A stretch of 61,755 nucleotides of DNA, taken from positions 1 through 61,755 of the forward strand of contig CAMDFJ010000006.1 in NCBI GenBank assembly GCA_945897435.1, in the 5' to 3' direction. The stretch comes from Candidatus Kuenenia stuttgartensis. GTDB taxonomy: Bacteria > Planctomycetota > Planctomycetia > Pirellulales > UBA1268. The position numbers and the translations under genes are program-made. Of the stretch, positions 7,447-16,058 are shown piece after piece. The notes under the pieces are model-generated. The model worked only from the letters and a program-made list of their open reading frames with translations. It did not search any database and was not told the origin of the DNA. Position 1 is the first letter of the stretch. Every line of letters starts with the position of its first letter.

Positions 7447-8910
7447 ATGGCTTCATCGAGGGAGGCTGATGCGCGCGATTCCGGCCACCGGGGCGTGCGG
7501 CGTCCGAGGCGGGCCGATCCGGACCCGGCTGGCAGATCGCCCCTGGGTCCTGCGGTCGAGCGACCGGCAAACGTCGACGCCGAGCGGGCGGTCCTCGGCA
7601 GCATTCTGCTGAAACCGGACGTCTGCGACGACGTGGCGCTCGTCGTTCGTGCGGAGGACTTCCACGACGAGTCCCACGAGATCCTCTATCGGCATCTGCT
7701 CGAACTGCACGACGGCGGCAAGCGGATCGATGTCACGATCGTCCACGAGCGGCTTCGGTCGAAGGGTGATTTTGAGAGGATTGGCGGCGCATCAGCCCTG
7801 GCTGAGATCCTCCAGTCGGTGCCGCACGCCGCCCACGCGACCCACTACGCCCAGATCGTCCGCGACAAATCGATGCTGCGGTCGTTGATCGACGCCAGCA
7901 CCGACATCCTTCGGGATGCCTATGACTCGGTGGATGAGCCGCGGGAACTTCTCGCCCGGGCAGAGGCCAAGATCTTCGAGATTCTCGAACATCGCAGCTC
8001 CGCGGAGGCAAAGCCGATCGACGAGGTGCTCGAGGAGGTGATGGTCAGAATGGACGCGAGGATGAAGCACGAACACGCCCTCGGCGGCGTGGAGACCGGC
8101 TTCACAGACCTCGACACCCTCTGTGGAGGCCTTCACAACTCCGAACTCATCATCCTGGCAGCGCGGCCCAGCATGGGGAAAACCGCGTTCGCGATGAATA
8201 TCGCCGAGCACGTTGCGATCGCCATCAAGCAGCCGGTGCTTTTCGTAAGCCTGGAAATGGCCTGTCTCGAACTGGCCGACCGACTCCTCTGTTCGGCCGC
8301 CCAGGTCAACGGGCACCGTCTTCGCAACGGAACGATCTCCCAGGAAGATCGCCGCCGACTGGTGCAGAAGTCGTCCGAGATCAGCTCATCGCCGCTCTAC
8401 ATCGACGACACTCCAGGCCGCACCCTGACCGAAATCGCAGCGGTCGCCCGCCGGCTCAAACGACGAAACGGCCTCTCACTCGTGGTGATCGACTATCTCC
8501 AGCTGATAGAGCCCGACAATCCCCGTGACCCCCGGCAGGAGCAGGTCGCGAGGATCGCCCGCCGGCTGAAGATGATGTCCCGCGAACTCGACATTCCGGT
8601 GCTCTGTCTCGCCCAGCTGAACCGGCAGGCGGAGGTTTCCCGTGACAATCGACCGCGGCTCAATCATCTGCGCGAGTCGGGGGCCATCGAGCAGGATGCA
8701 GACGTGGTGATGTTCGTCCACCGCGAGGAGTATTACCAGACGACGGACGAAGATCGGGAACGGGTCAAGGGACAGGCCGAAATCATCATCGCCAAGCAGC
8801 GCAACGGTCCGATCGGCGACATCAAGCTGCTCTGGCAGCACGACTACACCCGGTTCGTCAACCTCGAGCATCGTCCATACGACGAGTTCGAGCAGTTTTC
8901 CAGCTTCTGA
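7447..8910 (+). CDS. dnaB: Replicative DNA helicase DnaB
   Basis: A 487-residue hexameric 5'-3' helicase that unwinds DNA at the replication fork and recruits primase. The N-terminal domain begins near residue 38 (NVDAERAVLGSILL). The RecA-like ATPase follows: Walker A ARPSMGKTAF near 239-248, Walker B VVIDYLQLI near 345-353, and the LRESGAIEQDAD loop near 408-419. About 35 basic, low-complexity residues precede the family start, so translation could begin later. No intein is present in the Walker A or C-terminal sites where DnaB inteins often insert. It is the last gene of the ssb-rplI-dnaB run. Confidence 0.97.
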   Translation: MASSREADARDSGHRGVRRPRRADPDPAGRSPLGPAVERPANVDAERAVLGSILLKPDVCDDVALVVRAEDFHDESHEILYRHLLELHDGGKRIDVTIVHERLRSKGDFERIGGASALAEILQSVPHAAHATHYAQIVRDKSMLRSLIDASTDILRDAYDSVDEPRELLARAEAKIFEILEHRSSAEAKPIDEVLEEVMVRMDARMKHEHALGGVETGFTDLDTLCGGLHNSELIILAARPSMGKTAFAMNIAEHVAIAIKQPVLFVSLEMACLELADRLLCSAAQVNGHRLRNGTISQEDRRRLVQKSSEISSSPLYIDDTPGRTLTEIAAVARRLKRRNGLSLVVIDYLQLIEPDNPRDPRQEQVARIARRLKMMSRELDIPVLCLAQLNRQAEVSRDNRPRLNHLRESGAIEQDADVVMFVHREEYYQTTDEDRERVKGQAEIIIAKQRNGPIGDIKLLWQHDYTRFVNLEHRPYDEFEQFSSF

Positions 8911-8941
8911 CAGCCTGCCACCGCTCCCCGGGAGACGGCGA

Positions 8942-9991
8942 TCAGGCCTCTCGCCCAGCCCGGCGGCCACCGCTGCGATCTGTACCGGGGGTGACGTCGA
9001 GTTCGAGATCGTCCTGTTCACCCCGTTCAAGACGCTCCCAGGCGATGGCTCCCATGGCGGCATTGTCGGTGCAGAGTTCCCGAGGCGGCACGAATACCGA
9101 CAGGCCTCGATTCCGACCCAGCCGTTCGAGCGACTCCCGCAGCAGCGTATTTGCCGTCACCCCGCCTCCGACCAGCAGCGAACGACAGCCTGTCCGCTCC
9201 AGTGCCAGCCCGACCTTTGCGAGGATTGCATCGACCGCGGCCTGCTGGAACGATGCCGCGAGGTCGGCCAGCCGCTGACCGGTCGGTGGCGGTGTGTCGG
9301 CAGCGGCTCCGGGCGGTCGCACGAGATATCGCAGGGCGGTCTTCAGGCCGCTGAAACTGAGATCGATCCGCGCCTGGTCGCTGGCCAGCGGCCGCGGTAA
9401 TCGATGGGCCTTCGGATTGCCACCAGTCGCCGCCCGTTCAATCTGCGGTCCGCCCGGATAACCGAGGCCGAGAAGGCTGGCCGCCTTGTCGAAGGCCTCG
9501 CCCACGGCGTCGTCGATCGTGCCTCCGAGTCGTTCGAGATCGAGCGGCCCCCGGACGCGGAAGAGCGACGTATGGCCTCCGCTGGCGACGAGTCCGACAG
9601 CGGGATAGAGGTCGGCGAGAGGGTATGCCAGCCGGCAGGCGTAGAGATGGGCTGCGATGTGGTCGTATCCGACGACCGGAATGCCGAGCGTGGCGGCGAT
9701 CCCCTTGGCGGCCGAAAGACCCACGAGCAGCGAACCGACGAGACCGGGCCTGACCGCCACGGCCACGGCCTCGAGTTGCTGCCGACCGATGCCCGACCGA
9801 GTCATCGCCTCGTCGATCACCGGAATGATCCGTTCGACATGTGCCCGGCTGGCCAGTTCCGGCACGACACCCCGCCAACGGGCATGGAGGGCGTCCTGAC
9901 TGGCGACCACGCTCGAGAGCACGAGGCGGTTTCGGGAGACGATCGCAGCGGCCGTCTCATCGCAAGTCGTTTCAATACAAAGCAGCGGCAT
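8942..9991 (-). CDS. tsaD: tRNA N6-adenosine threonylcarbamoyltransferase
   Basis: A 349-residue TsaD/Kae1 protein that transfers threonylcarbamoyl to A37 of ANN-decoding tRNAs, working with TsaB, TsaC and TsaE (none in this window). It begins MPLLCIETTCDET, the family start. ASRAHVERIIP lies near 49-59, the metal-binding HxxxH as DHIAAH near 110-115, and the C-terminal CTDNAAMGA near 305-313. The gene is convergent with dnaB, with 31 bases between. A structured repeat array lies upstream. Confidence 0.97.
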   Translation of the reverse strand: MPLLCIETTCDETAAAIVSRNRLVLSSVVASQDALHARWRGVVPELASRAHVERIIPVIDEAMTRSGIGRQQLEAVAVAVRPGLVGSLLVGLSAAKGIAATLGIPVVGYDHIAAHLYACRLAYPLADLYPAVGLVASGGHTSLFRVRGPLDLERLGGTIDDAVGEAFDKAASLLGLGYPGGPQIERAATGGNPKAHRLPRPLASDQARIDLSFSGLKTALRYLVRPPGAAADTPPPTGQRLADLAASFQQAAVDAILAKVGLALERTGCRSLLVGGGVTANTLLRESLERLGRNRGLSVFVPPRELCTDNAAMGAIAWERLERGEQDDLELDVTPGTDRSGGRRAGREA

Positions 9992-10031
9992 CGCGGAAAA
10001 GTCTACCCGCCCGATGCGATGAGCGGCTCAT

Positions 10032-10049
10032 GACAGGCTGAAGCCTGTC
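10032..10049. repeat. Palindrome M1, copy next to array A
   Basis: GACAGGCTGAAGCCTGTC can form an 8-bp perfect hairpin around GA. The same 18 bases occur at 2498 and 40321. Here and at 40321 it is followed by CCCAC, a short spacer and then the M2-M3-M4 unit. Confidence 0.85.
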
Positions 10050-10060
10050 CCACATCGGAC

Positions 10061-10144
10061 AGAGGCCAGGGCCGGAGGCCCGGGTAAACACCAGCGACCG
10101 GAGGTCGCCAAGGAAAACTCGGCACGATGCCGAGATTTTCCGTG
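10061..10144. repeat. Structured repeat unit A1 (hairpins M2-M3-M4)
   Basis: This 84-base unit holds three consecutive hairpins: M2 GGGCC-GGA-GGCCC, M3 GCGACC-GGA-GGTCGC and M4 CTCGGCA-CGA-TGCCGAG, the last flanked by GGAAAA and TTTTCC, which can extend the stem. It is repeated in tandem after 4 bases. Homologous units near 40251-40433 keep the stems paired while their sequences differ. Read on the minus strand it lies downstream of the DUF1207 gene. Confidence 0.85.
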
Positions 10145-10148
10145 CAGC

Positions 10149-10232
10149 AGAGGCCAGGGCCGGAGGCCCGGGTAAACACCAGCGACCGGAGGTCGCCAAG
10201 GAAAACTCGGCGGGATGCCGAGATTTTCCGTG
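10149..10232. repeat. Structured repeat unit A2 (hairpins M2-M3-M4)
   Basis: A second copy of the 84-base unit, offset by exactly 88 bases from A1 and differing only at two bases in the M4 loop region (CGG for CAC). Its end lies only 3 bases from the TGA (10236-10238) of the minus-strand DUF1207 gene. In that gene's transcript M4 would form the first hairpin after the stop, with an A-tract before and a U-tract after, as in a bidirectional terminator. Confidence 0.85.
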
Positions 10233-10235
10233 AAT

Positions 10236-11399
10236 TCAGTAGTCGTACCAGACGCCGAAGCCGTAGCGGTTCTGGTTGTAGAACACGAACTCGTACTGCG
10301 GATCGGAGCCGTAGAGATATTCGAACCCGAGCCGGAACAGCTTCTCGCTGGCCCGTCCCCGCCAGGCCCAGCCCGTCTGCACGCAGATGTTGCCGCCCCA
10401 GTCGAGTTCCTGCCGGGTCATGCCGTTGACTGCCAGGAACGGCGTGCCCAATGCCCCGGTCGGCCGCGCCTGAATCAGTTCCGTGCCAAACTGAAATTCC
10501 CAGGGCTCCGAACCGCCGGCGTTGAAGAACGCCCAGCCGACCTCCCCGTAGAGTCGCATCCAGTCTCGCGGGTAATACGAGTTGCCCCAGACGATGCAGT
10601 CGCGGACGTAGTTGACCCTTGGAAAAGAGTGATACTTGAGCATTGCCTCGTCGCCGAGGTGGGCGCTGTTGTGATAGTAGGCGAGTTTTGTCTGCCAGCG
10701 GCCGACTCCATAGACGAGAGGAACACCAAACCGATAGTCACCCGACCGCAGATCGCGGTCATCCTCGGGGTCGAGTCGCACGAAGGCGGCACCCTCGACC
10801 TGCACCTCGAAGCCCTGCGGATGAACGACGGGATCGGATCCATACCGCAGGATCGAGACCCGACCGCCGAGCGTCGTGTCCCAAAGGGTGCCCTCTCGAC
10901 TGGAGGGCTGAAAGACTCCCGGGTCGGTGTCGAAATACATCACCGTACCGATCCGCGGCTCCTTGGGACCGGCGAGGTAACTCGTGTAGATCAGGTTGTT
11001 GGGCATGATCTGCCAGGACCAGGGTTCCGGCGCCCAGAGATCACCGATCCGATCGGACGGCAATTCATCGGGGGACAGCGGCCGCGATCGTTCCTCGGCG
11101 AACGGTTCGTAGACCACATCCGGAATCGCGCCGGGAAACATCGGATCCATCGAAGGCTGCGACTCCAGCCTCGCGGATGGCGGCGACGGGAGGGGGCTCG
11201 AAAGGCTCTCGGCCGGCGATTCCAGGGGTGTCGGGATATCGGCCGCCCTCCAGCCATCCTGGCCGTGGACTTCCAGATCAGAACCAGAGAACAGGCCGAG
11301 CATCAGCGTCACCGCCATTCCCACGATTCGCGCGCAGACGATCCGGGCCGCTGAACGGCGTTCGGACGACGAGACCGAGAGAGGTTGGGGCGTGGGCAT
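10236..11399 (-). CDS. DUF1207 family protein, predicted exported outer-envelope protein
   Basis: A 387-residue protein matching DUF1207. The N-terminus has a basic stretch and a hydrophobic segment (IVGMAVTLMLGLFSG near 25-39), consistent with an export signal. A Pro/Ser-rich linker follows, then from about residue 110 an aromatic, alternating sequence (WSWQIMPNNLIYTSYLAG, GFGVWYDY at the very end). A terminal aromatic residue and alternating polarity suggest an outer-membrane beta-barrel. No enzymatic motif is visible. The start is the ATG at 11399. The 203 bases upstream to the next gene hold nothing I recognise. Confidence 0.8.
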   Translation of the reverse strand: MPTPQPLSVSSSERRSAARIVCARIVGMAVTLMLGLFSGSDLEVHGQDGWRAADIPTPLESPAESLSSPLPSPPSARLESQPSMDPMFPGAIPDVVYEPFAEERSRPLSPDELPSDRIGDLWAPEPWSWQIMPNNLIYTSYLAGPKEPRIGTVMYFDTDPGVFQPSSREGTLWDTTLGGRVSILRYGSDPVVHPQGFEVQVEGAAFVRLDPEDDRDLRSGDYRFGVPLVYGVGRWQTKLAYYHNSAHLGDEAMLKYHSFPRVNYVRDCIVWGNSYYPRDWMRLYGEVGWAFFNAGGSEPWEFQFGTELIQARPTGALGTPFLAVNGMTRQELDWGGNICVQTGWAWRGRASEKLFRLGFEYLYGSDPQYEFVFYNQNRYGFGVWYDY

Positions 11400-11602
11400 G
11401 GAGGGTGGGCAGACCGCGGCTGGATATCCGCAGCGGCGAGGGAGCCAAAAACGCCGACAGACTGAGACTCAAATCGGCATCCGCAGGCAACTTCCATAGG
11501 AACATCCTGGTCGCCAGGACACGATGATGCTGCGGTGGAAAACAGGGTAAGATTGGTGCTTCGCAGTTCAACCAAGCCTCCCTGTCTTGCCGCGCCACGC
11601 AG

Positions 11603-12139
11603 ATGCCGCATTCACAATCGTCCCCTGATCCGACCGTGTCCAAGTCGAACGATGCCCAAGGCGTTCCCGTTCTGGAAGGAGTCGCCGCGGCCCTCGGAAG
11701 GATTCCCAGCGGCCTGTTTCTGGTCACATGGCGGGACCGCGGACATGACCGCCGCATGCTGGCGAGTTGGGTGATGCAGTCCGGCTTCTCGCCGCCCACA
11801 GTCACGATTGCCATCGGCACGACCCGGGATCTGCTCTCCGCTGTCACAAGCGGCACGCCGTTCGTCATCAACATGCTGGCGGAGTCACAGCGGTCGCTGC
11901 TCGGTCGATTGGGCAGGCCACAGGCCGAGGGTGAGGATGCCTTCCCGGGGGTTGAAATCCGGCGCACCCCCTCTGGCAACGCCATCATCGATTCGGTCGC
12001 CGGCTGGCTCGAGTGCCGGGCGATCTCCAGCCTCCCGGCCCACGATCACACAGTTGTCGTGGCCGAACTGCCGGCGGGGGATGCCGACGTCGAAACCACG
12101 CCTCTGGTGCACGTCCGCCGCAATGGTTTACGGTATTGA
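11603..12139 (+). CDS. Flavin reductase-like FMN-binding split-barrel protein
   Basis: A 178-residue protein with the split-barrel flavin reductase fold. PSGLFLVTW near 35-43 and LASWVMQSGFSPPTVTIAI near 51-70 are the usual FMN-binding segments (consensus tSWv.qvSfdPP). The first 25 residues are low complexity and the true start may be the GTG at 11637. Relatives reduce flavin with NAD(P)H or bind FMN in other roles; the partner is unknown. It lies 18 bases before a sugar-binding lipoprotein gene on the same strand, which could be co-transcription without functional linkage. Confidence 0.85.
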   Translation: MPHSQSSPDPTVSKSNDAQGVPVLEGVAAALGRIPSGLFLVTWRDRGHDRRMLASWVMQSGFSPPTVTIAIGTTRDLLSAVTSGTPFVINMLAESQRSLLGRLGRPQAEGEDAFPGVEIRRTPSGNAIIDSVAGWLECRAISSLPAHDHTVVVAELPAGDADVETTPLVHVRRNGLRY

Positions 12140-12157
12140 GCAGAGGAGGAACACCTG

Positions 12158-13303
12158 ATGCACGGATCCCGTTTCTGGAGAGCGATTGGAGCCTGTCTGG
12201 TCATGGCCCTCGTCGGTTGCTCGCAGCAAGTGGCCCGCCAGGAGGCACCGCAGGCGGCAGAGGATGCCCCACCTGCCGCAGGTCTGAAGGCCCAGGCAGC
12301 CAAACGTTTCATCTTCATCACCAATGGCGACGACCCCTTCTGGGACGCTCTGCTGAGCGGACTCAAAGAGGGTGAAAAAAGGTTCGGCTGCGCCGCCGCC
12401 GGAATCAGCGTCTCCCGTGACGTCAACAACGCCTCTGCTGAGGGTCAGATCGAACGGCTTCGTCAGTACGCCACCCAGGACGACATTGCCGGCATCGCGA
12501 TCAGCGTCATTCAGGCCGACAACAAGGCGATCGCCGACGAGATGAAGAAACTCCAGGCGAAGGGCGTGAAGCTGATCACGGTCGACGGCGACGTGAATCG
12601 CGGCACATTCCGCGACGCCCGTCCCTACTACATCGGCACCGACAACATGGTCGGCGGACGCACGCTCGGCACCGCGGCCAGAGCCGTCCTCGAGGCCAAG
12701 GGACTGAAGGGTGGAGGCTACGCCCAGTTCGCCGGTTTCACCGACAATGACAATGCGAGGAGCCGGATGGACGGCGTCAGGGAGGCGCTCGGTGCCGCCT
12801 TCACCGAGCGGGACCGGATGGCGGACGAAATGGATCTTCCCCGGGCCCGGGACAACGTTCGCAACGCAATCCAAAACCACGGTGATCTTGCGGCCCTCGT
12901 CGGCATCTGGGCCTACAACGCCCCCGCCATCGCAGACGTGCTCAGTGAGAGCGGCAGCCGCAACCGCTACGTGGTCGCCACCTTCGATGCGGCCGACCTC
13001 GCCATCGGCCAGATGGAGAAGGGCAACATCGATGTGATGGTGGTCCAAAACCCGTTCGAGATGGGCGTGCGGACGGTACGACTGCTCAAGGCGATGGTGG
13101 AGAACGACGAGGCGACCGTCGCCGAAATGTTTCCGCGGGCCGGTGAGCCCGACGGCGACATCCACACCACCGGACTGCGGGTGGTCGTTCCGGCAGCCAC
13201 CTCACCCGTGAAGGCTGAGCTGTTCGACCCAGAAGTCGTCGAGTTCATGACCCTTTCCGAGTTCAGGGCCTGGCTGGCGAAGTACAACCTCACTAGTTCC
13301 TGA
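12158..13303 (+). CDS. Sugar ABC transporter substrate-binding lipoprotein (ribose/RbsB type)
   Basis: A 381-residue periplasmic-binding protein of family 4 (ribose/galactose type). The N-terminus is a lipoprotein signal with ALVGC, Cys at residue 21, followed by a Gln/Ala/Pro-rich linker to about 45. The fold begins AKRFIFITNGDDPFWDALL near 47-65, and has DNDNARSRMDGVREAL near 194-209 and a YVVATFDAAD segment near 271-280, where the ligand-binding Asp is expected. The permease ATG starts 2 bases after its stop, and the ATPase follows with overlap, giving a complete importer. The substrate is probably a pentose or hexose but cannot be set from sequence. ATG 12158 follows AGAGGAGG. Confidence 0.93.
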   Translation: MHGSRFWRAIGACLVMALVGCSQQVARQEAPQAAEDAPPAAGLKAQAAKRFIFITNGDDPFWDALLSGLKEGEKRFGCAAAGISVSRDVNNASAEGQIERLRQYATQDDIAGIAISVIQADNKAIADEMKKLQAKGVKLITVDGDVNRGTFRDARPYYIGTDNMVGGRTLGTAARAVLEAKGLKGGGYAQFAGFTDNDNARSRMDGVREALGAAFTERDRMADEMDLPRARDNVRNAIQNHGDLAALVGIWAYNAPAIADVLSESGSRNRYVVATFDAADLAIGQMEKGNIDVMVVQNPFEMGVRTVRLLKAMVENDEATVAEMFPRAGEPDGDIHTTGLRVVVPAATSPVKAELFDPEVVEFMTLSEFRAWLAKYNLTSS

Positions 13304-13305
13304 GC

Positions 13306-14541
13306 ATGAACCCTCCACGTCCTGCCGATCGCGGCTGGCGGCTGCCCCGTCACGAACTGGCCCTCCTGGCCGCGGTGGTGCTCGTCTTCGTGGGCACAGG
13401 CTGGCTCGACCCCAACCACACCTACTTCGCCAAGTGGGTGGAGAGCCGCGACATCATTCTGCGAAACACCTCCCTGCTCGGGATCCTCGCGTTGGGCGCA
13501 GCCGTGGTGATCATCGCGGGCGGAATCGACCTCTCGGCCGGATCGATGGTGGCATTCAGCGCCACGACCTGCGGCCTGCTGCTGACAGTCTTTGCGGATG
13601 CGGGCGACAAGCGGCTTGAAACCGTCGGCACGGCCGGTGTCGCCATGGCGATCGGCGGGGCCATGCTCTCGGGTCTGCTCGTGGGCACGCTCCACACCTG
13701 GCTGATCACCGCGATCCGGCTGCCACCATTCGTCGCCACGCTCGCCACGCTCGTCGGCCTACGGAGCTTCGCCCGGGCGATGTGCCTGTTCGTGACGAAG
13801 GAGCGCTGGGGCAGCGAGAACCAGCAGATCAATATCGGCACGCCGTTTTTCGTCTGGCTCAAGGAAAACAACGTCTGGATCTCGACGGCCACCTTCCTGG
13901 TGCTGGCGATCCTGACATGGCTGATCCTCTCCCGGACGGTGCTCGGCCGCCACATCTACGCCCTCGGTGGCAACGAGCAGGCGGCCCGACTCAGCGGCAT
14001 CCGCACCGAGAACGTGAAGTGGTTCGCCTACTGTTTCGGCAGCCTGACCGCTGCCCTCGCCGGAATCTTTCTGATGGCCGACAGCAGCGTGGCACAGCCG
14101 GGAACCATGGCCCGCGGCTACGAACTCAACGCGATTGCCGCGGCCGTCGTGGGGGGCTGCAGTCTGCAGGGTGGCGTGGGCACGGTGACCGGCACGGTGC
14201 TCGGATCCCTCTTCCTGCGGGTCGTGATCGATTCGGTTTCCAAGCTCATCAAGGCGAGTGCCGACGTCTACGAAGGGATGATCGTCGGAATCATCGTCGC
14301 TCTGGCCGTCACCCTGACCCAGTTCGGCGGGCTGGCGAAGACGGGACATGCGCTCTTTGCCGGCGCCCGCGGCCTGGCCGCCATTCCCACGATCGCCATC
14401 TTCGCCGGCCTGCTCGCGATGATGGCCGCTGCCAACATCGATGCCTTCCGGGGACGCACCGGTCTGCTCGGGGCGGCGGTCGGCCTGGGCTCGCTCCTGC
14501 TGCTCGCCGCCGTCCGCAGGCTGCAGGACCGCCGCCCGTGA
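13306..14541 (+). CDS. Sugar ABC transporter permease (RbsC/MglC type)
   Basis: A 411-residue inner-membrane permease of the BPD_transp_2 class. Family marks include AAVVIIAGGIDLSAGSMVAF near 65-84, LGRHIYALGGNEQAARLSGI near 214-233 and the AAVVGGCSLQGGVGTVTGT stretch near 281-299. RbsC is about 320 residues; the extra length is partly a polar segment near residues 160-185 and partly two additional hydrophobic helices at the C-terminus (about 353-375 and 385-405), possibly membrane-anchored. The TGA stop overlaps the GTG start of the ATPase gene by 4 bases, implying translational coupling. Confidence 0.93.
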   Translation: MNPPRPADRGWRLPRHELALLAAVVLVFVGTGWLDPNHTYFAKWVESRDIILRNTSLLGILALGAAVVIIAGGIDLSAGSMVAFSATTCGLLLTVFADAGDKRLETVGTAGVAMAIGGAMLSGLLVGTLHTWLITAIRLPPFVATLATLVGLRSFARAMCLFVTKERWGSENQQINIGTPFFVWLKENNVWISTATFLVLAILTWLILSRTVLGRHIYALGGNEQAARLSGIRTENVKWFAYCFGSLTAALAGIFLMADSSVAQPGTMARGYELNAIAAAVVGGCSLQGGVGTVTGTVLGSLFLRVVIDSVSKLIKASADVYEGMIVGIIVALAVTLTQFGGLAKTGHALFAGARGLAAIPTIAIFAGLLAMMAAANIDAFRGRTGLLGAAVGLGSLLLLAAVRRLQDRRP

Positions 14542-16049
14542 CCACGCCCATCGTCGCCTTTCGCGGTGTCGGCAAGCGGTTCCAGGGGGTCGTCGCGCTC
14601 TCCGACGTGACGTTTGAACTCCAGCCGGGCGAGTGCCATGCCATCTGCGGCGAGAACGGCGCCGGCAAAAGCACCCTCATGAAGATCCTCTCCGGAGTGA
14701 TCACGGAACACGAAGGTGAGATCCTCGTCCGTGGCCAGCCGGTCAGTTTTCGGGGCACTCGTGACGCCGAATCGGCCGGTATCGCGATCATCCATCAGGA
14801 ACTCAATCTCGTCGAACAACTCCCCGCGGCGGCGAACATCTTCCTCGGACGCGAACGGCGAACGCGGCTTGGACTGCTCGACGATGCCGCCATGGAGCTG
14901 GAGGCGGGATCGCTCCTCGCCGGCCTCGACTGCCAGATCGACCCGCGTGTGCCGGCGGGCTCGCTTCGGGTCGGCGACCAGCAGCTGCTCGAAATCGCCA
15001 AGGCTCTTTCCCTTCAGAGCGACGTGCTCATCATGGACGAGCCAACCAGCGCCCTGACGGAGGCAGAGGTCGCGAGACTCTACCGGGTGATCGCCCAACT
15101 TCGGGAGCGGGGAGTCACGATTCTCTACATCTCCCACAAGATGGATGAGGTCTTCCGGCTGGCCGACCGGATCACGGTGCTCCGCGACGGCCGTCAGGTT
15201 CGAACGGTCCCGCGGTCGGCCACGACTCCGAAGGAGATCACAGGCTGGATGGTGGGCAGAGAGATCGCCGGCCAGCAGTTCCACCAGGCCCGTCCTCGCG
15301 GCCGTCGGCTGCTCGAGGTGCGCGGACTCACCCTCCCCTGGCCGGGCCATCCCCGCGGCTACCGGCTCAAGGATATCGACCTCGAACTGCATGCGGGAGA
15401 GGTGCTCGGCGTGGCGGGGCTGATGGGAGCGGGCCGCACGGAACTGCTCGAGGTCATCTTCGGGGCCGCCGGCCTCGACTGGACCGGCGAGATCCGACTC
15501 GAGGACGAACCGGTCCGGTTTGCCCACCCGGGCGAGGCCTGCGCGGCCCGGGTCGCGATGGTGACGGAAGACCGCAAGCGACTGGGACTGTTTCCCGAAC
15601 TCGATGTCGCCGGCAACGTGAGCATTGCCAGTCTTGGGAGGGCCTCCGCCGGCGGACTCGTCTGGCGGGCCCGCGAGGAGGCACTCGTCGCCCCCATGAT
15701 CCGCGAGACGGGCGTCAAGGCGGCCGGGCCCCAGGCTTCGATCATGGGACTCTCCGGAGGCAATCAGCAGAAGTGCATCCTCGGCCGCTGGCTTCTCACC
15801 GAGCCACGGCTGCTGCTGCTTGACGATCCCACCCGGGGCATCGATGTCGGGGCCAAGGCCGAACTCTACACCCTGATCGACGGTCTCTGCCGCAGGGGCA
15901 TGGGGGTGATCCTGACGTCGAGCGAATTGCCGGAACTGCTGACGCTCGCCGACCGGATCATCGTGCTCGCCGAGGGAAGGCTGACCGCTGAGTTTGCCCG
16001 CGATGAGGCGACCGAGGCGGCGATCATGGAGGCAGCGATGGCGTGTTAG
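14538..16049 (+). CDS. Sugar ABC transporter ATP-binding protein, tandem ATPase (RbsA/MglA type)
   Basis: A 503-residue double-ATPase that powers the preceding permease. The first half has Walker A GENGAGKST near 39-47 and Walker B VLIMDEPTSAL. The second half has the degenerate P-loop GLMGAGRTE near 295 (Lys replaced by Arg, as is normal for this family), signature LSGGNQQKCILGRW near 404-417 and LLLDDPTRGIDVG. The start is the GTG at 14538, overlapping the permease stop; the frame is open upstream to 13782 but only as a shadow of the permease. Length matches RbsA. It ends 9 bases before the ThiF-like gene. Confidence 0.95.
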   Translation: MTTPIVAFRGVGKRFQGVVALSDVTFELQPGECHAICGENGAGKSTLMKILSGVITEHEGEILVRGQPVSFRGTRDAESAGIAIIHQELNLVEQLPAAANIFLGRERRTRLGLLDDAAMELEAGSLLAGLDCQIDPRVPAGSLRVGDQQLLEIAKALSLQSDVLIMDEPTSALTEAEVARLYRVIAQLRERGVTILYISHKMDEVFRLADRITVLRDGRQVRTVPRSATTPKEITGWMVGREIAGQQFHQARPRGRRLLEVRGLTLPWPGHPRGYRLKDIDLELHAGEVLGVAGLMGAGRTELLEVIFGAAGLDWTGEIRLEDEPVRFAHPGEACAARVAMVTEDRKRLGLFPELDVAGNVSIASLGRASAGGLVWRAREEALVAPMIRETGVKAAGPQASIMGLSGGNQQKCILGRWLLTEPRLLLLDDPTRGIDVGAKAELYTLIDGLCRRGMGVILTSSELPELLTLADRIIVLAEGRLTAEFARDEATEAAIMEAAMAC

Positions 16050-16058
16050 GATTCCCGG

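Noticed and set aside
9972-10199. Short frames through the repeat arrays (also 39988-40386) sharing a WDRLQPV peptide
   Set aside because: The shared peptide is the translation of the M1 palindrome and its flank; there is no ribosome site or coding bias.
10032-10232. CRISPR array
   Set aside because: Only two units of 84 bases, separated by 4 bases with no spacers, and no cas genes. The internal structure is several hairpins, not one short repeat.
10215-11354. 379-codon plus-strand frame opposite the DUF1207 gene
   Set aside because: The minus-strand product has a signal peptide, family similarity and a barrel-like pattern; the plus frame has none.
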